64,000 nucleotides of DNA from Rhizobium sp. TH2 (GCF_024707525.1 NZ_CP062231.1:5555501-5619500); one strand, 5' to 3'; positions 44,719-53,927 are shown, numbered from the stretch's first letter. Notes: generated from the letters alone by a model not told the origin. Numbers and translations are program-made.

Positions 44719-45785
44719 CGGAACAGCCGGTCTTTCGCTTTGCGCCGAGCCCGAACGGCGAATTGCATCTCGGCCATGCCCTGTCGGCGATCCTCAATTT
44801 CGACATGGCGAACGAGGTGGGCGGCCGCTTCCTTCTCCGCATTGAGGACATCGATCCGGCCCGCTGCCGGCCGGAATATGAGGCGCAGATTTATGATGAT
44901 CTGCGCTGGCTCGGGCTGGAATGGGAAGAGCCGGTTCGGCGGCAATCCGAGCATGTGGCGGAGTATCAGGCAGTGCTCGATGATCTGAAATCGCGGGGGC
45001 TGGTCTACCCGGCCTTTCTCTCACGCGCCGAGGTTAAGGCGCATGTCTCGGACTACGAGAGGAATTGCGGCCGCTGGAAATATGATCCAGATGGTTCGCC
45101 GCATTATCCGACAGGTGAGCGATATCTCGACCCAGCAGACGCCGAGGCGCGGATTGCCCGTGGCGACCGGCATATGTGGCGGCTGAATATGGAAAAGGCG
45201 CTGGCCTTCGTGCAAGGGGACACTCCCCTCTGGCCTGCCGGCCATCTCCCCCTCAAGGGGGGAGATTGGATGGAGGGTCCGCCTCGGCCATCAGAAACGT
45301 CGAGTTTGCCGCAAATTCGGCAGCTTATTGAAGGCGGTGAAAGTGCTGCGAGTCAATCTCCCCCCTTGAGGGGGAGATGGCCGGCAGGCCAGAGGGGGGT
45401 AAGCGAAAACTCTCTGATATGGACCGAGGCAAATTCGGGCGAGGAGCGCGTCACCCCCGCGAACCCATCCGTCTGGGGCGACGTCGTGCTGTGGCGGTGG
45501 GACGCGCCGTCGAGCTACCACCTCTCGGTCGTCCTCGATGATGCCCTCCAGGGCGTGACCCACGTTGTGCGCGGCATGGACCTGTTTCACGCCACGCATG
45601 TCCACCGCCTGCTGCAGGTCCTGTTCGGCTTGCAGGCGCCGATCTACCACCACCATCCGCTGATCAAGGATGAATCAGGCCAGAAGCTCTCGAAAAGCAT
45701 CGCCTCGACCGGGCTTCGCACCTTACGCGAGGCCGGCGAGACGCCGTCAGGGATCCGTCGCCGGCTCGGACTCCTGGCCGCGTGA
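44715..45785 (+). CDS. gluQ: Glutamyl-queuosine tRNA(Asp) synthetase, with in-frame palindromic insert
   Basis: A 356-residue GluQRS, a truncated glutamyl-tRNA-synthetase paralogue that glutamylates queuosine 34 of tRNA(Asp). The HIGH-equivalent is PSPNGELHLGHALS (about 11-24) and the KLSKS-type motif is SGQKLSKSIAS near the C-terminus. Residues about 170-228 come from a palindromic element and break the usual catalytic-core alignment between MEKALAF and the conserved WGDVVLWRWDAPSSYHLSVV. Without it the length is near the normal 290-300. The start ATG overlaps the exporter stop; the C-terminus overlaps the convergent yihY gene by 39 nt. Confidence 0.92.
   Translation: MTEQPVFRFAPSPNGELHLGHALSAILNFDMANEVGGRFLLRIEDIDPARCRPEYEAQIYDDLRWLGLEWEEPVRRQSEHVAEYQAVLDDLKSRGLVYPAFLSRAEVKAHVSDYERNCGRWKYDPDGSPHYPTGERYLDPADAEARIARGDRHMWRLNMEKALAFVQGDTPLWPAGHLPLKGGDWMEGPPRPSETSSLPQIRQLIEGGESAASQSPPLRGRWPAGQRGVSENSLIWTEANSGEERVTPANPSVWGDVVLWRWDAPSSYHLSVVLDDALQGVTHVVRGMDLFHATHVHRLLQVLFGLQAPIYHHHPLIKDESGQKLSKSIASTGLRTLREAGETPSGIRRRLGLLAA
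45221..45400. repeat. Palindromic element inserted in frame in gluQ
   Basis: Inverted arms of about 47 bp (45221-45268 and 45354-45400) are nearly identical after inversion (about two differences) and flank an 85-bp centre. Each arm holds CTGGCCTGCCGGCCA and a CTCCCCCTCAAGGGGGGAG type hairpin. This matches the abundant palindromes I know from Mesorhizobium and related genomes. About 59 codons are added to gluQ with no stop. Confidence 0.88.
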
Positions 45786-46664
45786 CGCGCGCTTGATGAT
45801 ATCGCGGACGCGATATTTCAGCAGTGCGGCATTGATCTCGGCGCCGAGAATGAAGATCACCCCGGTCATGTAGAGAAACACCAGCGCGATCATGATCGAG
45901 GCCAGGCCGGCATAGGTCGCGGCATAATTGGCGAAGCTGCCGATATAGTAGCCGAAAATGAAGGCGCCGCCGATCCAGGCGATGATGGTCAGGACAATGC
46001 CCGGGACGACATCGAGGAACCGTCTTCGACCGGCCGGCAGGTAGAGATGGCAGACGAGCAATGCGATCAGCACCGTCGCGAATGCGCCCCAACTCGACCA
46101 GCTATCGACCACGATCAGCAGGTCCGTTGCCCACGGCACCCAGCGCCCGGCATATTTGAGCGCAAGCGGCGCGGCCACCAGGAAAATTGACAGCATGACC
46201 AGCGCCATGACCGCCGCCAGCACATAGCCGAGACTGATCGGCCGGGTGATGTACCACGGACGCGGCTCCACGACTCGGTAGGCGCGGTTGAGCGAGATGC
46301 GCAGCGCCTCCACCCCATTGGACGCGAAGTAGAAGGCCGCCAGCACCGAGATGGTCAGCAGTCCGCCGCGCGGGATGGTCAGCACCTGCGTCACCTCGCG
46401 TGCGATCGGGTCGGCGATCGTCGCGGGCAGGTTATCGAAGATCAGGTGGACCGCGGTTGCCGAAAACTGGTCGGCGCCGAGGAACGTTGCCAGCGTCGTG
46501 CCGAAGATCAGGAAGGGGAAAATCGCGAGCAGAATAGACAGCGCGACATGGCTCGCCATTGCCCAGCCGTCATCCTCGGTGAAGTGCCAGAATGCGTCGA
46601 AGCAGACTTTCCATGTGATCCGGACAAAAAGCGGCATTCCACCTCGCTGGGTCTGTTCATGCAT
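45747..46664 (-). CDS. YihY/BrkB-family inner-membrane protein
   Basis: A 305-residue membrane protein with about six transmembrane segments (for example ASHVALSILLAIFPFLIFGTTLATFL and GIVLTIIAWIGGAFIFGYYIGSF). The fold matches the YihY/virulence-factor BrkB group, once called RNase BN, of unclear function. The C-terminus is charged (RASRGQESEPATDP). Its 3' end overlaps gluQ on the opposite strand by 39 nt. Confidence 0.9.
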   Translation of the reverse strand: MHEQTQRGGMPLFVRITWKVCFDAFWHFTEDDGWAMASHVALSILLAIFPFLIFGTTLATFLGADQFSATAVHLIFDNLPATIADPIAREVTQVLTIPRGGLLTISVLAAFYFASNGVEALRISLNRAYRVVEPRPWYITRPISLGYVLAAVMALVMLSIFLVAAPLALKYAGRWVPWATDLLIVVDSWSSWGAFATVLIALLVCHLYLPAGRRRFLDVVPGIVLTIIAWIGGAFIFGYYIGSFANYAATYAGLASIMIALVFLYMTGVIFILGAEINAALLKYRVRDIIKRASRGQESEPATDP

Positions 46665-46757
46665 TTAACGCGCCAGGACGCGCTTTCGTTGAGGCCATTG
46701 CGCAGGCAATGCCGAATATGGGAAACAACCACCCGATTGTACAGGAAGCATCGGCAA

Positions 46758-47591
46758 ATGGATCAAAAACCGGCGATCATCGTCACGGGCGCATCAACGG
46801 GCATCGGGGCTTACTGTGCCCGGGCGCTCAGCCAAGATGGCTGGCGGGTGTTCGCCACCGTCCGGCGCGAGGAGGACCGCACAGGTCTCGAAGCCGAGGG
46901 CATCGAGACCTTCGTGATGGATTATACCGATCAAGCCTCGATACATGCTTTGGTCGACGAGGTTCTCGCCCGCAACGGCGGCAGGCTCGATGCGCTCTAT
47001 AACAACGGCGCCTATGGCCAGCCCGGCGCGGTCGAGGATCTGCCCACCGATGTGCTGAGGCTGCAATTCGAGACCAATGTCTTCGGCTGGCACGAGCTGA
47101 CGCGGCGGCTGATCCCGGTCATGCGCGCCCAGGGCCATGGCCGCATCGTCAATTGCTCGTCGATCCTCGGCCTGGTGCCGTTTCGCTGGCGTGGCGCTTA
47201 CAACGCCTCGAAATTCGCGCTCGAGGGCCTGACGATCACCATGATGATGGAGCTTCGCGGCTCCGGCATCGAGGTCAGCCTGATCGAGCCCGGGCCGATC
47301 CGTTCCGAGTTCATGGCGAATTGCCTCAAGGCCGTCGAGGCGCATATCGACCTGGAAAATACCGTCCACAAAGTCGAGTACGCGCGCCAGCTTAAGCGTC
47401 TCCGCGGCGAATTGTCCGGGGCAAAAGGCAAGCTCGGGCCGGAAGCGGTTTATGAAGTCCTCAAGCACGCCTTGACGTCGCCGAAGCCCAAGCCCCATTA
47501 TATAGTCACGAAACCCGCAAAGCGCGGTGTGCTGCTCAAGCGGCTTCTGCCCTCCCGGCTGTTCTACAGGATCATGGGAAGCCTGGGCTGA
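46758..47591 (+). CDS. Short-chain dehydrogenase/reductase
   Basis: A 277-residue classical SDR. The cofactor motif is VTGASTGIGAYCARALSQDG (about 9-28), followed by NNGAYGQPGAVED and the catalytic block NCSSILGLVPFRWRGAYNASKFALEG (Ser, Tyr, Lys). It resembles the oxidoreductases labelled retinol-dehydrogenase-like; the substrate is unknown. ATG 46758 has AGGAAG about 11 nt upstream. It starts an operon with the HIG1 and adenosyltransferase genes. Confidence 0.9.
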   Translation: MDQKPAIIVTGASTGIGAYCARALSQDGWRVFATVRREEDRTGLEAEGIETFVMDYTDQASIHALVDEVLARNGGRLDALYNNGAYGQPGAVEDLPTDVLRLQFETNVFGWHELTRRLIPVMRAQGHGRIVNCSSILGLVPFRWRGAYNASKFALEGLTITMMMELRGSGIEVSLIEPGPIRSEFMANCLKAVEAHIDLENTVHKVEYARQLKRLRGELSGAKGKLGPEAVYEVLKHALTSPKPKPHYIVTKPAKRGVLLKRLLPSRLFYRIMGSLG

Positions 47592-47613
47592 CTATCTATA
47601 AGGACGAACTGAC

Positions 47614-47817
47614 ATGGGTACCGTAACCTATTTCCTCGCCATCGTGGTGATGTTCGCGGTCGTCGTCGTGCTGATACGCGGCCTCGTGAACATGCTGCGC
47701 GGCGGGTCCGGCAATACCTCGAACAAGCTGATGCAGGCGCGCGTCGTGCTGCAGGCCATCGCGGTGGCGCTGATCATGCTGACGCTGTGGCTGACCGGCG
47801 GCGGGCGGCCGACCTGA
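47614..47817 (+). CDS. HIG1-domain small membrane protein
   Basis: A 67-residue protein with two transmembrane helices (about 5-25 and 44-61) and a short conserved loop; the second helix, ARVVLQAIAVALIMLTLWL, is typical of the hypoxia-induced-gene-1 (HIG1) family linked to cytochrome oxidase assembly. It lies 22 nt after the SDR gene and 36 nt before the adenosyltransferase gene. Confidence 0.85.
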   Translation: MGTVTYFLAIVVMFAVVVVLIRGLVNMLRGGSGNTSNKLMQARVVLQAIAVALIMLTLWLTGGGRPT

Positions 47818-47853
47818 TTTTCGACGGCAGCCTCGGGGGGACGCGCTGAACGC

Positions 47854-48432
47854 ATGGTAAAACTCAACAAGATCTACACCCGCACCGGCGACAACGGCAC
47901 GACCGGCCTCGCCACCGGTCCGCGCCGCTCCAAGAGCGATCTCCGCATCGAGTGTTTCGGCGCGGTTGACGAGACCAATGCCACACTCGGCCTCGCCATG
48001 CTGCATGTCGGCGCCCATCCCATCCTCGGCGAAATGCTGCCGCGCATCCAGAACGACCTCTTCGATCTCGGGGCCGACCTCGCCACGCCGGATACCGGCG
48101 AGAAGATGGAGTGGGAGCCGCTCCGCATCGTCGCGGCGCAGGTGGAACGCATCGAGCAGGAGATCGATCTCCTCAACGGCGAGCTCAAGCCGCTCAATTC
48201 GTTCATCCTACCGGGCGGCTCGCCGCTTTCGGCCTATCTCCATTTGGCGCGCACGGTCTCACGCCGCGCCGAGCGGCTGATGGTGGCGTTGGGCGAACGC
48301 GAGGGTGAGATCGTCAGCCCCGAGGCATTGAAATACGCCAACCGGCTGTCGGATTTCTTGTTCGTCGCGGCCCGGCATGCCAACCGCAAGGGTGAGGCGG
48401 ATGTGCTTTGGGTGCCGGGGAAGAATCGGTAG
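47854..48432 (+). CDS. Cob(I)alamin/cobyrinate adenosyltransferase, PduO type
   Basis: A 192-residue ATP:corrinoid adenosyltransferase. The ATP-binding N-terminus is YTRTGDNGTTGL (8-19); the cobalamin-contacting segments are FILPGGSPLSAYLHLARTVSRRAERL (about 119-144) and YANRLSDFLFVAARHANR (about 162-179). It makes adenosylcobalamin. Neighbours do not include other cobalamin genes. Confidence 0.94.
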   Translation: MVKLNKIYTRTGDNGTTGLATGPRRSKSDLRIECFGAVDETNATLGLAMLHVGAHPILGEMLPRIQNDLFDLGADLATPDTGEKMEWEPLRIVAAQVERIEQEIDLLNGELKPLNSFILPGGSPLSAYLHLARTVSRRAERLMVALGEREGEIVSPEALKYANRLSDFLFVAARHANRKGEADVLWVPGKNR

Positions 48433-48441
48433 GCGTAGAAA

Positions 48442-48747
48442 TCAACGCTCTCTTTCTACAGCCTCTACACGTCGCGCAATGTCGCTGACGCTTTCTTCGA
48501 TTTTCGAAAGCGACGCTTCGATCGAGGTTTGAATATTTGCCAAGGAACCGCCGAGTTCCATCTTCATCATCAGTTCGATGTCATCGCGAAGTTCGCCCTG
48601 TCGTCGCTCGATCCGCCTGGTCAGTTCGTAGCTCGCGTTGACTAGGCGCATCATATCGGCGACGTCCTTCCGGACAAGACGCATCTCATCCATATTGGAC
48701 TTGGCCTGCTTGGCCAGGAAATCGAGGCTCACAGTTTCCGTCGTCAT
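48442..48747 (-). CDS. Hypothetical coiled-coil protein
   Basis: A 101-residue, helix-rich protein lacking a signal peptide or membrane segment. Heptad-like stretches (MDEMRLVRKDVADMMRLVNA and SIEASLSKIEESVSDIARRVEAVERER) suggest a long coiled coil. It is convergent with the adenosyltransferase (9-nt gap). No family recognised; coding bias looks normal. Confidence 0.65.
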   Translation of the reverse strand: MTTETVSLDFLAKQAKSNMDEMRLVRKDVADMMRLVNASYELTRRIERRQGELRDDIELMMKMELGGSLANIQTSIEASLSKIEESVSDIARRVEAVERER

Positions 48748-48897
48748 GCATCGGTCTCCGAACTGTCTGTGCAGTTTAGCGCGTTATTTCCCAGTCCACA
48801 ACGTTTCGCCGCGGCGGACGTTGCGCGCTTAGAATTGCCGGCGAAGATAAGGGCAGCGACTTGCAAATGGCTATGACATATTTCACGTTGAAGCACA

Positions 48898-49695
48898 GTG
48901 ACCGAGGAGACCAAGCCGCAGATGTTCGTGCCGCTCTATGACGTCAATGCGCTGAAACATATCCGCGTCCAGTATGTGACCATCTCGCTCATCGTCATCA
49001 ATGTCGCCGTCTGGCTGGTGACCGGCTTTGCCGCGACCGATGAGTTCTCGGGCCGCGCCTCGATGGGTCTGGGCTATATCCCCGCGCTCTTGTTCGACAA
49101 CCGGCACCTCGATCCCTCGCTCTATCTGATACCCGAGGACTATACCTACATCACCTATGCCTTCCTGCATGGCGATTTCTGGCATATCGCCACCAACATG
49201 CTGTTCCTCTGGGTCTTCGGCGACAATGTCGAGGATGCGATGGGGCATGTGAAATTCCTGATCTTCTACCTGCTCTGTGCTGCCGCGGCGGCCTGGTTCC
49301 ACGGCTTTCTCGATCCGCATTCGACCGGTCCGCTGATCGGCGCATCGGGCGCGATTTCGGGCGTCGTCGCATCCTATTTCCTGCTTCATCCCAAAGTGCG
49401 GATATGGGTGCTGATCCTGTGGCGCATTCCGCTGCCGTTGCCGGCCTTTATCCCGCTAATCTTCTGGATCCTGCAACAATTCTACATGCTGGTCGTGGAC
49501 AATGAGGGCAATGTCTCCTGGGCGGCGCATGCCGGCGGTATTCTTGCCGGGCTGGTGCTGACCCCCGTGCTGAAGCGCTGGGCGGTGCCGCTGTTCGATC
49601 GCACCATCGTCAGCCCCAGGGCGGTGGAGCACAAGGAGGCCGATCCGGCCACGGTCGAGGCGCCGCAAAAAACTCCGCCCAATTGGGGTCGTTAA
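48898..49695 (+). CDS. Rhomboid-family intramembrane serine protease
   Basis: A 265-residue membrane protease with six or seven helices. The catalytic serine is in GASGAISG (about 143-150) and the histidine in AAHAGGILAG (about 203-212); the HGDFWHIATNMLFLWVFGDNVED loop (about 91-113) is also conserved. The start is GTG 48898 (MTEETKPQ). It cleaves substrate helices within the membrane; physiological targets are unknown. Confidence 0.92.
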   Translation: MTEETKPQMFVPLYDVNALKHIRVQYVTISLIVINVAVWLVTGFAATDEFSGRASMGLGYIPALLFDNRHLDPSLYLIPEDYTYITYAFLHGDFWHIATNMLFLWVFGDNVEDAMGHVKFLIFYLLCAAAAAWFHGFLDPHSTGPLIGASGAISGVVASYFLLHPKVRIWVLILWRIPLPLPAFIPLIFWILQQFYMLVVDNEGNVSWAAHAGGILAGLVLTPVLKRWAVPLFDRTIVSPRAVEHKEADPATVEAPQKTPPNWGR

Positions 49696-49886
49696 AATCG
49701 ATTGAAGCGCCTGCTGGCAATGTTGACCTTGGTGTAGCCGCTCTATATTCCGGTTGCGACATCGCTGGATGCTGGGAATTCACAAGCAGATGGCGAGAAT
49801 GGCGCATGCCGATGCCGCGCCTAGACAATCAGGGAAAGGCGCAGATAGCGCATTTTCCGCCGGACTCTTGTTAGGGAAGGACCTCC

Positions 49887-50633
49887 ATGAAGATTCTCGT
49901 GACCGTGAAGCGGGTTGTTGACTATAACGTCAAGATCCGTGTGAAGCCCGATGGTTCGGGCGTCGAGCTTGCCAATGTGAAGATGTCGATGAATCCGTTC
50001 GACGAAATCTCGGTTGAGGAAGCGCTGCGCCTGAAGGAAGCGGGCAAGGCCGAGGAAGTCGTGGTGGTTTCCGTCGGTCCGGCGAAGGCCGAAGAGACGC
50101 TGCGTACCGCGCTCGCCATGGGCGCCGATCGCGCCATCCTGGTCGAGACCGACGAACTGGTCGAGCCTCTGGCCGTTGCCAAGATCGTCAAGGGCGTCGC
50201 CGAAGCCGAACAGCCTGGCCTCGTCATCGTCGGCAAGCAGGCGATCGACGACGATTCCAACCAGACCGGCCAGATGCTGTCGGCACTGCTCGGCTGGGCC
50301 CAGGCGACCTTCGCCTCCAAGGTCGAGATCAAGGACGGCTCCGCCGACATCACCCGCGAAGTCGATGGCGGCCTCCAGACGATCAACGTCAAGCTGCCGG
50401 CGGTCGTCACCTCGGACCTCCGCCTCAACGAACCGCGCTACGCCTCGCTGCCCAACATCATGAAGGCCAAGAAGAAGCCGCTCGACAAGAAGACGCCCGC
50501 CGATTACGGCGTCGATGTCACGCCGCGCCTCAAGGTCGTCAAGACAGAGGAGCCCTCGGGCCGCAAGTCCGGTGTCAAGGTCAAGTCGGTCGGCGAGCTG
50601 GTTGAAAAGCTCAAGTCCGCCGGCATCATCTGA
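49887..50633 (+). CDS. etfB: Electron transfer flavoprotein beta subunit
   Basis: A 248-residue EtfB. The N-terminus [27 protein letters not shown], the AMP-contacting segment [26 protein letters not shown] and the conserved [19 protein letters not shown] are typical. With EtfA it passes electrons from acyl-CoA and other dehydrogenases to ETF-ubiquinone oxidoreductase. GGAAGGA lies 8 nt before the start. Confidence 0.97.
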   Translation: MKILVTVKRVVDYNVKIRVKPDGSGVELANVKMSMNPFDEISVEEALRLKEAGKAEEVVVVSVGPAKAEETLRTALAMGADRAILVETDELVEPLAVAKIVKGVAEAEQPGLVIVGKQAIDDDSNQTGQMLSALLGWAQATFASKVEIKDGSADITREVDGGLQTINVKLPAVVTSDLRLNEPRYASLPNIMKAKKKPLDKKTPADYGVDVTPRLKVVKTEEPSGRKSGVKVKSVGELVEKLKSAGII

Positions 50634-50664
50634 TCCACAACAAGCAAGATAAGGAACAATAACA

Positions 50665-51594
50665 ATGACTATTCTTCTTGTTGCCGATCACGACAACGCT
50701 CATCTCTCGGACCAGACCAACAAGGCATTGACCGCCGCCACCCAGATCGGTGGCGATGTCCACGTTCTGGTCGCGGGCCAGGGCGTCAAGGCAGTCGCCG
50801 ACCAGGCTGCCAAGCTCGCCGGCGTCTCCAAGGTCCTGCTTGCGGAGAGTGACGAGTATGGCCATTTCCTGGCCGAGCCGCTCGCCGCGCTGATCGTTGC
50901 AATGGCGGCGGGCTATGACACGATCATCACGGCCGCGACCACATCGGGCAAGAACGTCTTCCCACGCGTCGCAGCCCTGCTCGACGTGCCGCAGATCTCC
51001 GAGATCACCGACGTCGTGTCCGCCGACACGTTCAAGCGCCCGATCTATGCCGGTAACGCCATCCAGACAGTGCAGTCGACCGAAGCCAAGAAGGTTATCA
51101 CCGTCCGGACCGCGAGCTTCGCATCCGCTGCGGAAGGTGGCTCCGCCACCGTCCAGACGATCGCCGCCGAAGCCAACCCGGGCGTCTCGTCCCATGTCGG
51201 CGATGCGCTGTCGTCGTCGGATCGTCCGGAACTCACCTCGGCCAAGATCATCATCTCGGGCGGACGTGCTCTCGGCTCGGCGGAGAAGTTCAAGGAGTTC
51301 ATCCTGCCGGTCGCCGACAAGCTCGGTGCCGCCGTCGGTGCTTCCCGCGCCGCCGTCGATGCCGGCTACGCACCCAATGACTGGCAGGTCGGCCAGACCG
51401 GCAAGGTGGTCGCCCCCGACCTCTACATCGCCGCCGGCATTTCGGGCGCCATCCAGCACCTCGCCGGCATGAAGGACTCCAAGGTCATCGTCGCCATCAA
51501 CAAGGACGAGGAAGCCCCCATCTTCCAGGTCGCCGATTACGGCCTCGTCGCAGACCTCTTCCTGGCCCTGCCTGAGCTCGAAAAGGCGCTTTGA
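50665..51594 (+). CDS. etfA: Electron transfer flavoprotein alpha subunit
   Basis: A 309-residue EtfA. The C-terminal FAD domain has [12 protein letters not shown] (about 193-204), [45 protein letters not shown] and [22 protein letters not shown] (about 277-298). It lies 31 nt after etfB and is followed by a strong terminator. Confidence 0.97.
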   Translation: MTILLVADHDNAHLSDQTNKALTAATQIGGDVHVLVAGQGVKAVADQAAKLAGVSKVLLAESDEYGHFLAEPLAALIVAMAAGYDTIITAATTSGKNVFPRVAALLDVPQISEITDVVSADTFKRPIYAGNAIQTVQSTEAKKVITVRTASFASAAEGGSATVQTIAAEANPGVSSHVGDALSSSDRPELTSAKIIISGGRALGSAEKFKEFILPVADKLGAAVGASRAAVDAGYAPNDWQVGQTGKVVAPDLYIAAGISGAIQHLAGMKDSKVIVAINKDEEAPIFQVADYGLVADLFLALPELEKAL

Positions 51595-51615
51595 GCCTGA
51601 TCCGAAAGCATTCAG

Positions 51616-51654
51616 AACCCCCGGCAAGGCAGTCCGCCCCGGGGGTTTTGTTTT
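51616..51654 (+). terminator. etfBA terminator
   Basis: AACCCCCGG (51616-51624) pairs with CCGGGGGTT (51639-51647), a 9-bp stem, followed by TTGTTTT. It begins 22 nt after the etfA stop. Confidence 0.8.
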
Positions 51655-51675
51655 GCTTCGCCGTGCGTCTTCACC

Positions 51676-51773
51676 ATGCCGGACAAGTCATTTCGCAAAT
51701 GCGAAAAAAGGCTGGAAATGGTCATGGAAGGGAAGTATCAATGGCTGGACTTGCGAAATGGCATGTCCGGCAT
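51676..51773. repeat. Long-range inverted repeat between etfA and hbd
   Basis: Arms of 23 nt (51676-51698 and 51751-51773) match at 21 of 23 positions after inversion and are separated by 52 nt. The left arm also makes a local TTTCGC-AAAT-GCGAAA hairpin at 51691-51706. It lies just after the etfA terminator and 56 nt before the hbd start. It may be a small palindromic element or a control structure for hbd. Confidence 0.6.
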
Positions 51774-51828
51774 CTATTATCCGGTACTTCAAGCAAAAAA
51801 GCACGCCGGACGTTCGACGGGAAACATG

Positions 51829-52710
51829 ATGGGCAGTGAAATCAAGACGATTGGCGTGATCGGTGCGGGCCAGATGGGCAACGGCATCGCCCAGGTGGCC
51901 GCCGCCGCCGGGTACCGCGTGCAACTATACGACCTCTCGGCGGAGAGGATCGAGACCGCGCTCGCCACCGTCAATGGAAACCTGGCGCGTCAGGTCGCAA
52001 GCAGCAAGATCACGGAAGAAGAGCGCAAGGCGGCGCTCGCCCGTATCTCCGGCTCCTCCGATATCAACGACCTCGCTTCGGCCGACCTCGTCATCGAGGC
52101 CGCCACCGAGGAAGAGGCCACCAAGCGCAAGATCTATAACCAGGTCTGTCCTGTCCTGAAGCCAGAGGCGATCCTCGCCACCAATACCTCGTCGCTGTCC
52201 ATCACGCGGCTGGCCTCGGCCACGGACCGGCCGGAGCGGTTCATGGGCATCCATTTCATGAATCCCGTGCCGGTAATGAAGCTGGTCGAACTGGTTCGCG
52301 GCATCGCCACCGACGAGAAGACCTTTACCGCCGCCAAGGAATTCGTTGGCTCGCTTGAGAAGACGATCACAGTTGCCGAGGATTTCCCGGCCTTCATCGT
52401 CAACCGCATCCTGCTGCCGATGATCAACGAGGCGATCTATACGCTTTACGAGGGCGTCGGCTCGGTCGATGCGATCGACACGGCAATGAAGCTTGGCGCC
52501 AATCATCCCATGGGTCCGCTGCAGCTTGCCGATTTCATCGGTCTCGACACCTGCCTGTCTATCATGCAGGTGCTGCATGACGGTCTCGCCGACTCGAAAT
52601 ACCGGCCGTGCCCGCTGCTGGTCAAATATGTCGAAGCAGGCTGGCTGGGCCGCAAATCCGGCCGCGGCTTCTACGATTATCGCGGCGCCGTCCCCGTTCC
52701 CACCCGCTGA
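51829..52710 (+). CDS. 3-hydroxybutyryl-CoA dehydrogenase
   Basis: A 293-residue NAD(P)-dependent dehydrogenase of the PaaH/Hbd type. The N-terminal Rossmann motif is IGVIGAGQMGNGIAQVAAAAGY (about 7-28), the active region is GIHFMNPVPVMKLVELV and the C-terminal domain has NHPMGPLQLADFIGLDTCLSIM. The start at 51829 has GGGAA at good distance; frames reaching back to 51676 run through the inverted repeat. It would act with EtfAB in butyrate or PHB-related metabolism. Confidence 0.94.
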   Translation: MGSEIKTIGVIGAGQMGNGIAQVAAAAGYRVQLYDLSAERIETALATVNGNLARQVASSKITEEERKAALARISGSSDINDLASADLVIEAATEEEATKRKIYNQVCPVLKPEAILATNTSSLSITRLASATDRPERFMGIHFMNPVPVMKLVELVRGIATDEKTFTAAKEFVGSLEKTITVAEDFPAFIVNRILLPMINEAIYTLYEGVGSVDAIDTAMKLGANHPMGPLQLADFIGLDTCLSIMQVLHDGLADSKYRPCPLLVKYVEAGWLGRKSGRGFYDYRGAVPVPTR

Positions 52711-52734
52711 TCACGGGATATCCAGATGTTTATC

Positions 52735-52772
52735 AACCCCTTTTTGACGTCTCGGCGTCGAGAGGGGTTTTC
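52735..52772 (+). terminator. Terminator after the 3-hydroxybutyryl-CoA dehydrogenase gene
   Basis: AACCCCT (52735-52741) pairs with AGGGGTT (52763-52769), with an inner GACG/CGTC stem, followed by TTCTGTTGTTG. It lies 25 nt after the stop. Confidence 0.7.
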
Positions 52773-52836
52773 TGTTGTTGCGGCTGGCTGAAAAATCATA
52801 CAATTTCCCTGCCGAGCATTCCGGGAGTGAGGCCAG

Positions 52837-53850
52837 ATGGCAAAGAGCGAGACATTCGGCACAGGCCGTAACGGGGAAACCGTGACCCGTGTTTTCCTCA
52901 AAGGCGGTGGGCTGACCGCCAAAGTGCTGACCTGGGGCGCGATCATCCAGGATATCAGGCTCGAAGGCCATGCCGCACCACTGGTGCTTGGCCACGAGAA
53001 CATGCCGAATTATCTCGACCATTCGCCCTATTTCGGCGTGACGCCGGGCCGTTCTTCCAATCGGTTGGCCAATGGCCGCTTCACGATCGACGGCCACGAA
53101 TACCAGCTCGAACGCAACGAGAAGGGTGTGACCCATCTCCATGGCGGCTCGGATGGGATCGCCAACCAGAACTGGGAGATCATCGACCTCACTGATGATC
53201 GCGTGACGCTCAGGGTCGTCGATCCCTCGGGCCGCGCCGGCTATCCCGGCAATTGCACTGTTACCGCGATCTATCACCTGAAGCCGGGCGGCGTGCTTTC
53301 CGTGGCCTATGAAAGCACCACCGATGCGCCGACGATCGCCAATATCTGCCAGCACAGCTATTTCTCACTGACCGACGGCCACGATACATCTGACCACGAG
53401 CTAATGATCGCAGCCGATAGCTACCTGCCGACAAATGCATTGCAGATCCCCGAAGGCGGACCCAAATCCGTCGAAGGCACGCCCTTCGATTTCCGCGTGA
53501 TGAAATCGATCATTCAGGTGGAAAACGGCGAGCGCGTATTTTACGACCACAATTTCTGCCTGTCGGACGAGCGCGTCACGAAGCGCCTCGTTGCTCACGC
53601 CATGAGCCGGAAATCCGGCATCAACCTGCATGTCCACACGTCCGAGCCCGGCGTCCAGTTCTATGCAGCGTTCAAAATGAACGTGGAGGTTCCGGGATTG
53701 GATGGGCTAAGCTACCCGCCCGGTGCGGGCTTCTGCCTGGAAACCCAGATCTGGCCGGATGCCATCAATCAGCCGGGCTTCCCCAATGCCGTACTCCGGC
53801 CGGGCGAGGTGCTGAGGCAGGAAACGGACTACGTGTTTTCGAAGGGTTGA
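52837..53850 (+). CDS. galM: Aldose 1-epimerase (galactose mutarotase)
   Basis: A 337-residue mutarotase. Conserved pieces are YFGVTPGRSSNRLANGRF (about 64-81), THLHGGSDGIANQNW with the catalytic His region (about 99-113), NICQHSYFSL and GFCLETQIWPDAINQPGFPN, which holds the catalytic Glu. It interconverts alpha and beta anomers of aldoses. It stands alone. Confidence 0.93.
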   Translation: MAKSETFGTGRNGETVTRVFLKGGGLTAKVLTWGAIIQDIRLEGHAAPLVLGHENMPNYLDHSPYFGVTPGRSSNRLANGRFTIDGHEYQLERNEKGVTHLHGGSDGIANQNWEIIDLTDDRVTLRVVDPSGRAGYPGNCTVTAIYHLKPGGVLSVAYESTTDAPTIANICQHSYFSLTDGHDTSDHELMIAADSYLPTNALQIPEGGPKSVEGTPFDFRVMKSIIQVENGERVFYDHNFCLSDERVTKRLVAHAMSRKSGINLHVHTSEPGVQFYAAFKMNVEVPGLDGLSYPPGAGFCLETQIWPDAINQPGFPNAVLRPGEVLRQETDYVFSKG

Positions 53851-53890
53851 TCACGCCCTGTTTGCCTAATCGGTAGCCGCGAATTATATT

Positions 53891-53907
53891 GTTGGCTCAG
53901 TGCCAAC
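53891..53907. promoter_or_regulatory. Inverted repeat before the antitoxin gene (autoregulation candidate)
   Basis: GTTGGC-N5-GCCAAC is a perfect 6-bp dyad, 21 bases before the antitoxin ATG. Phd-type antitoxins normally repress their own operon by binding such palindromes. Binding is inferred. Confidence 0.5.
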
Positions 53908-53927
53908 TGCTGCTATCAGGATTGTCA

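Noticed and set aside
49722..49755. A TTGACC...TATATT promoter upstream of etfB
   Set aside because: Spacing is only 14-15 nt, too short for a standard promoter, so it was not listed as a feature.
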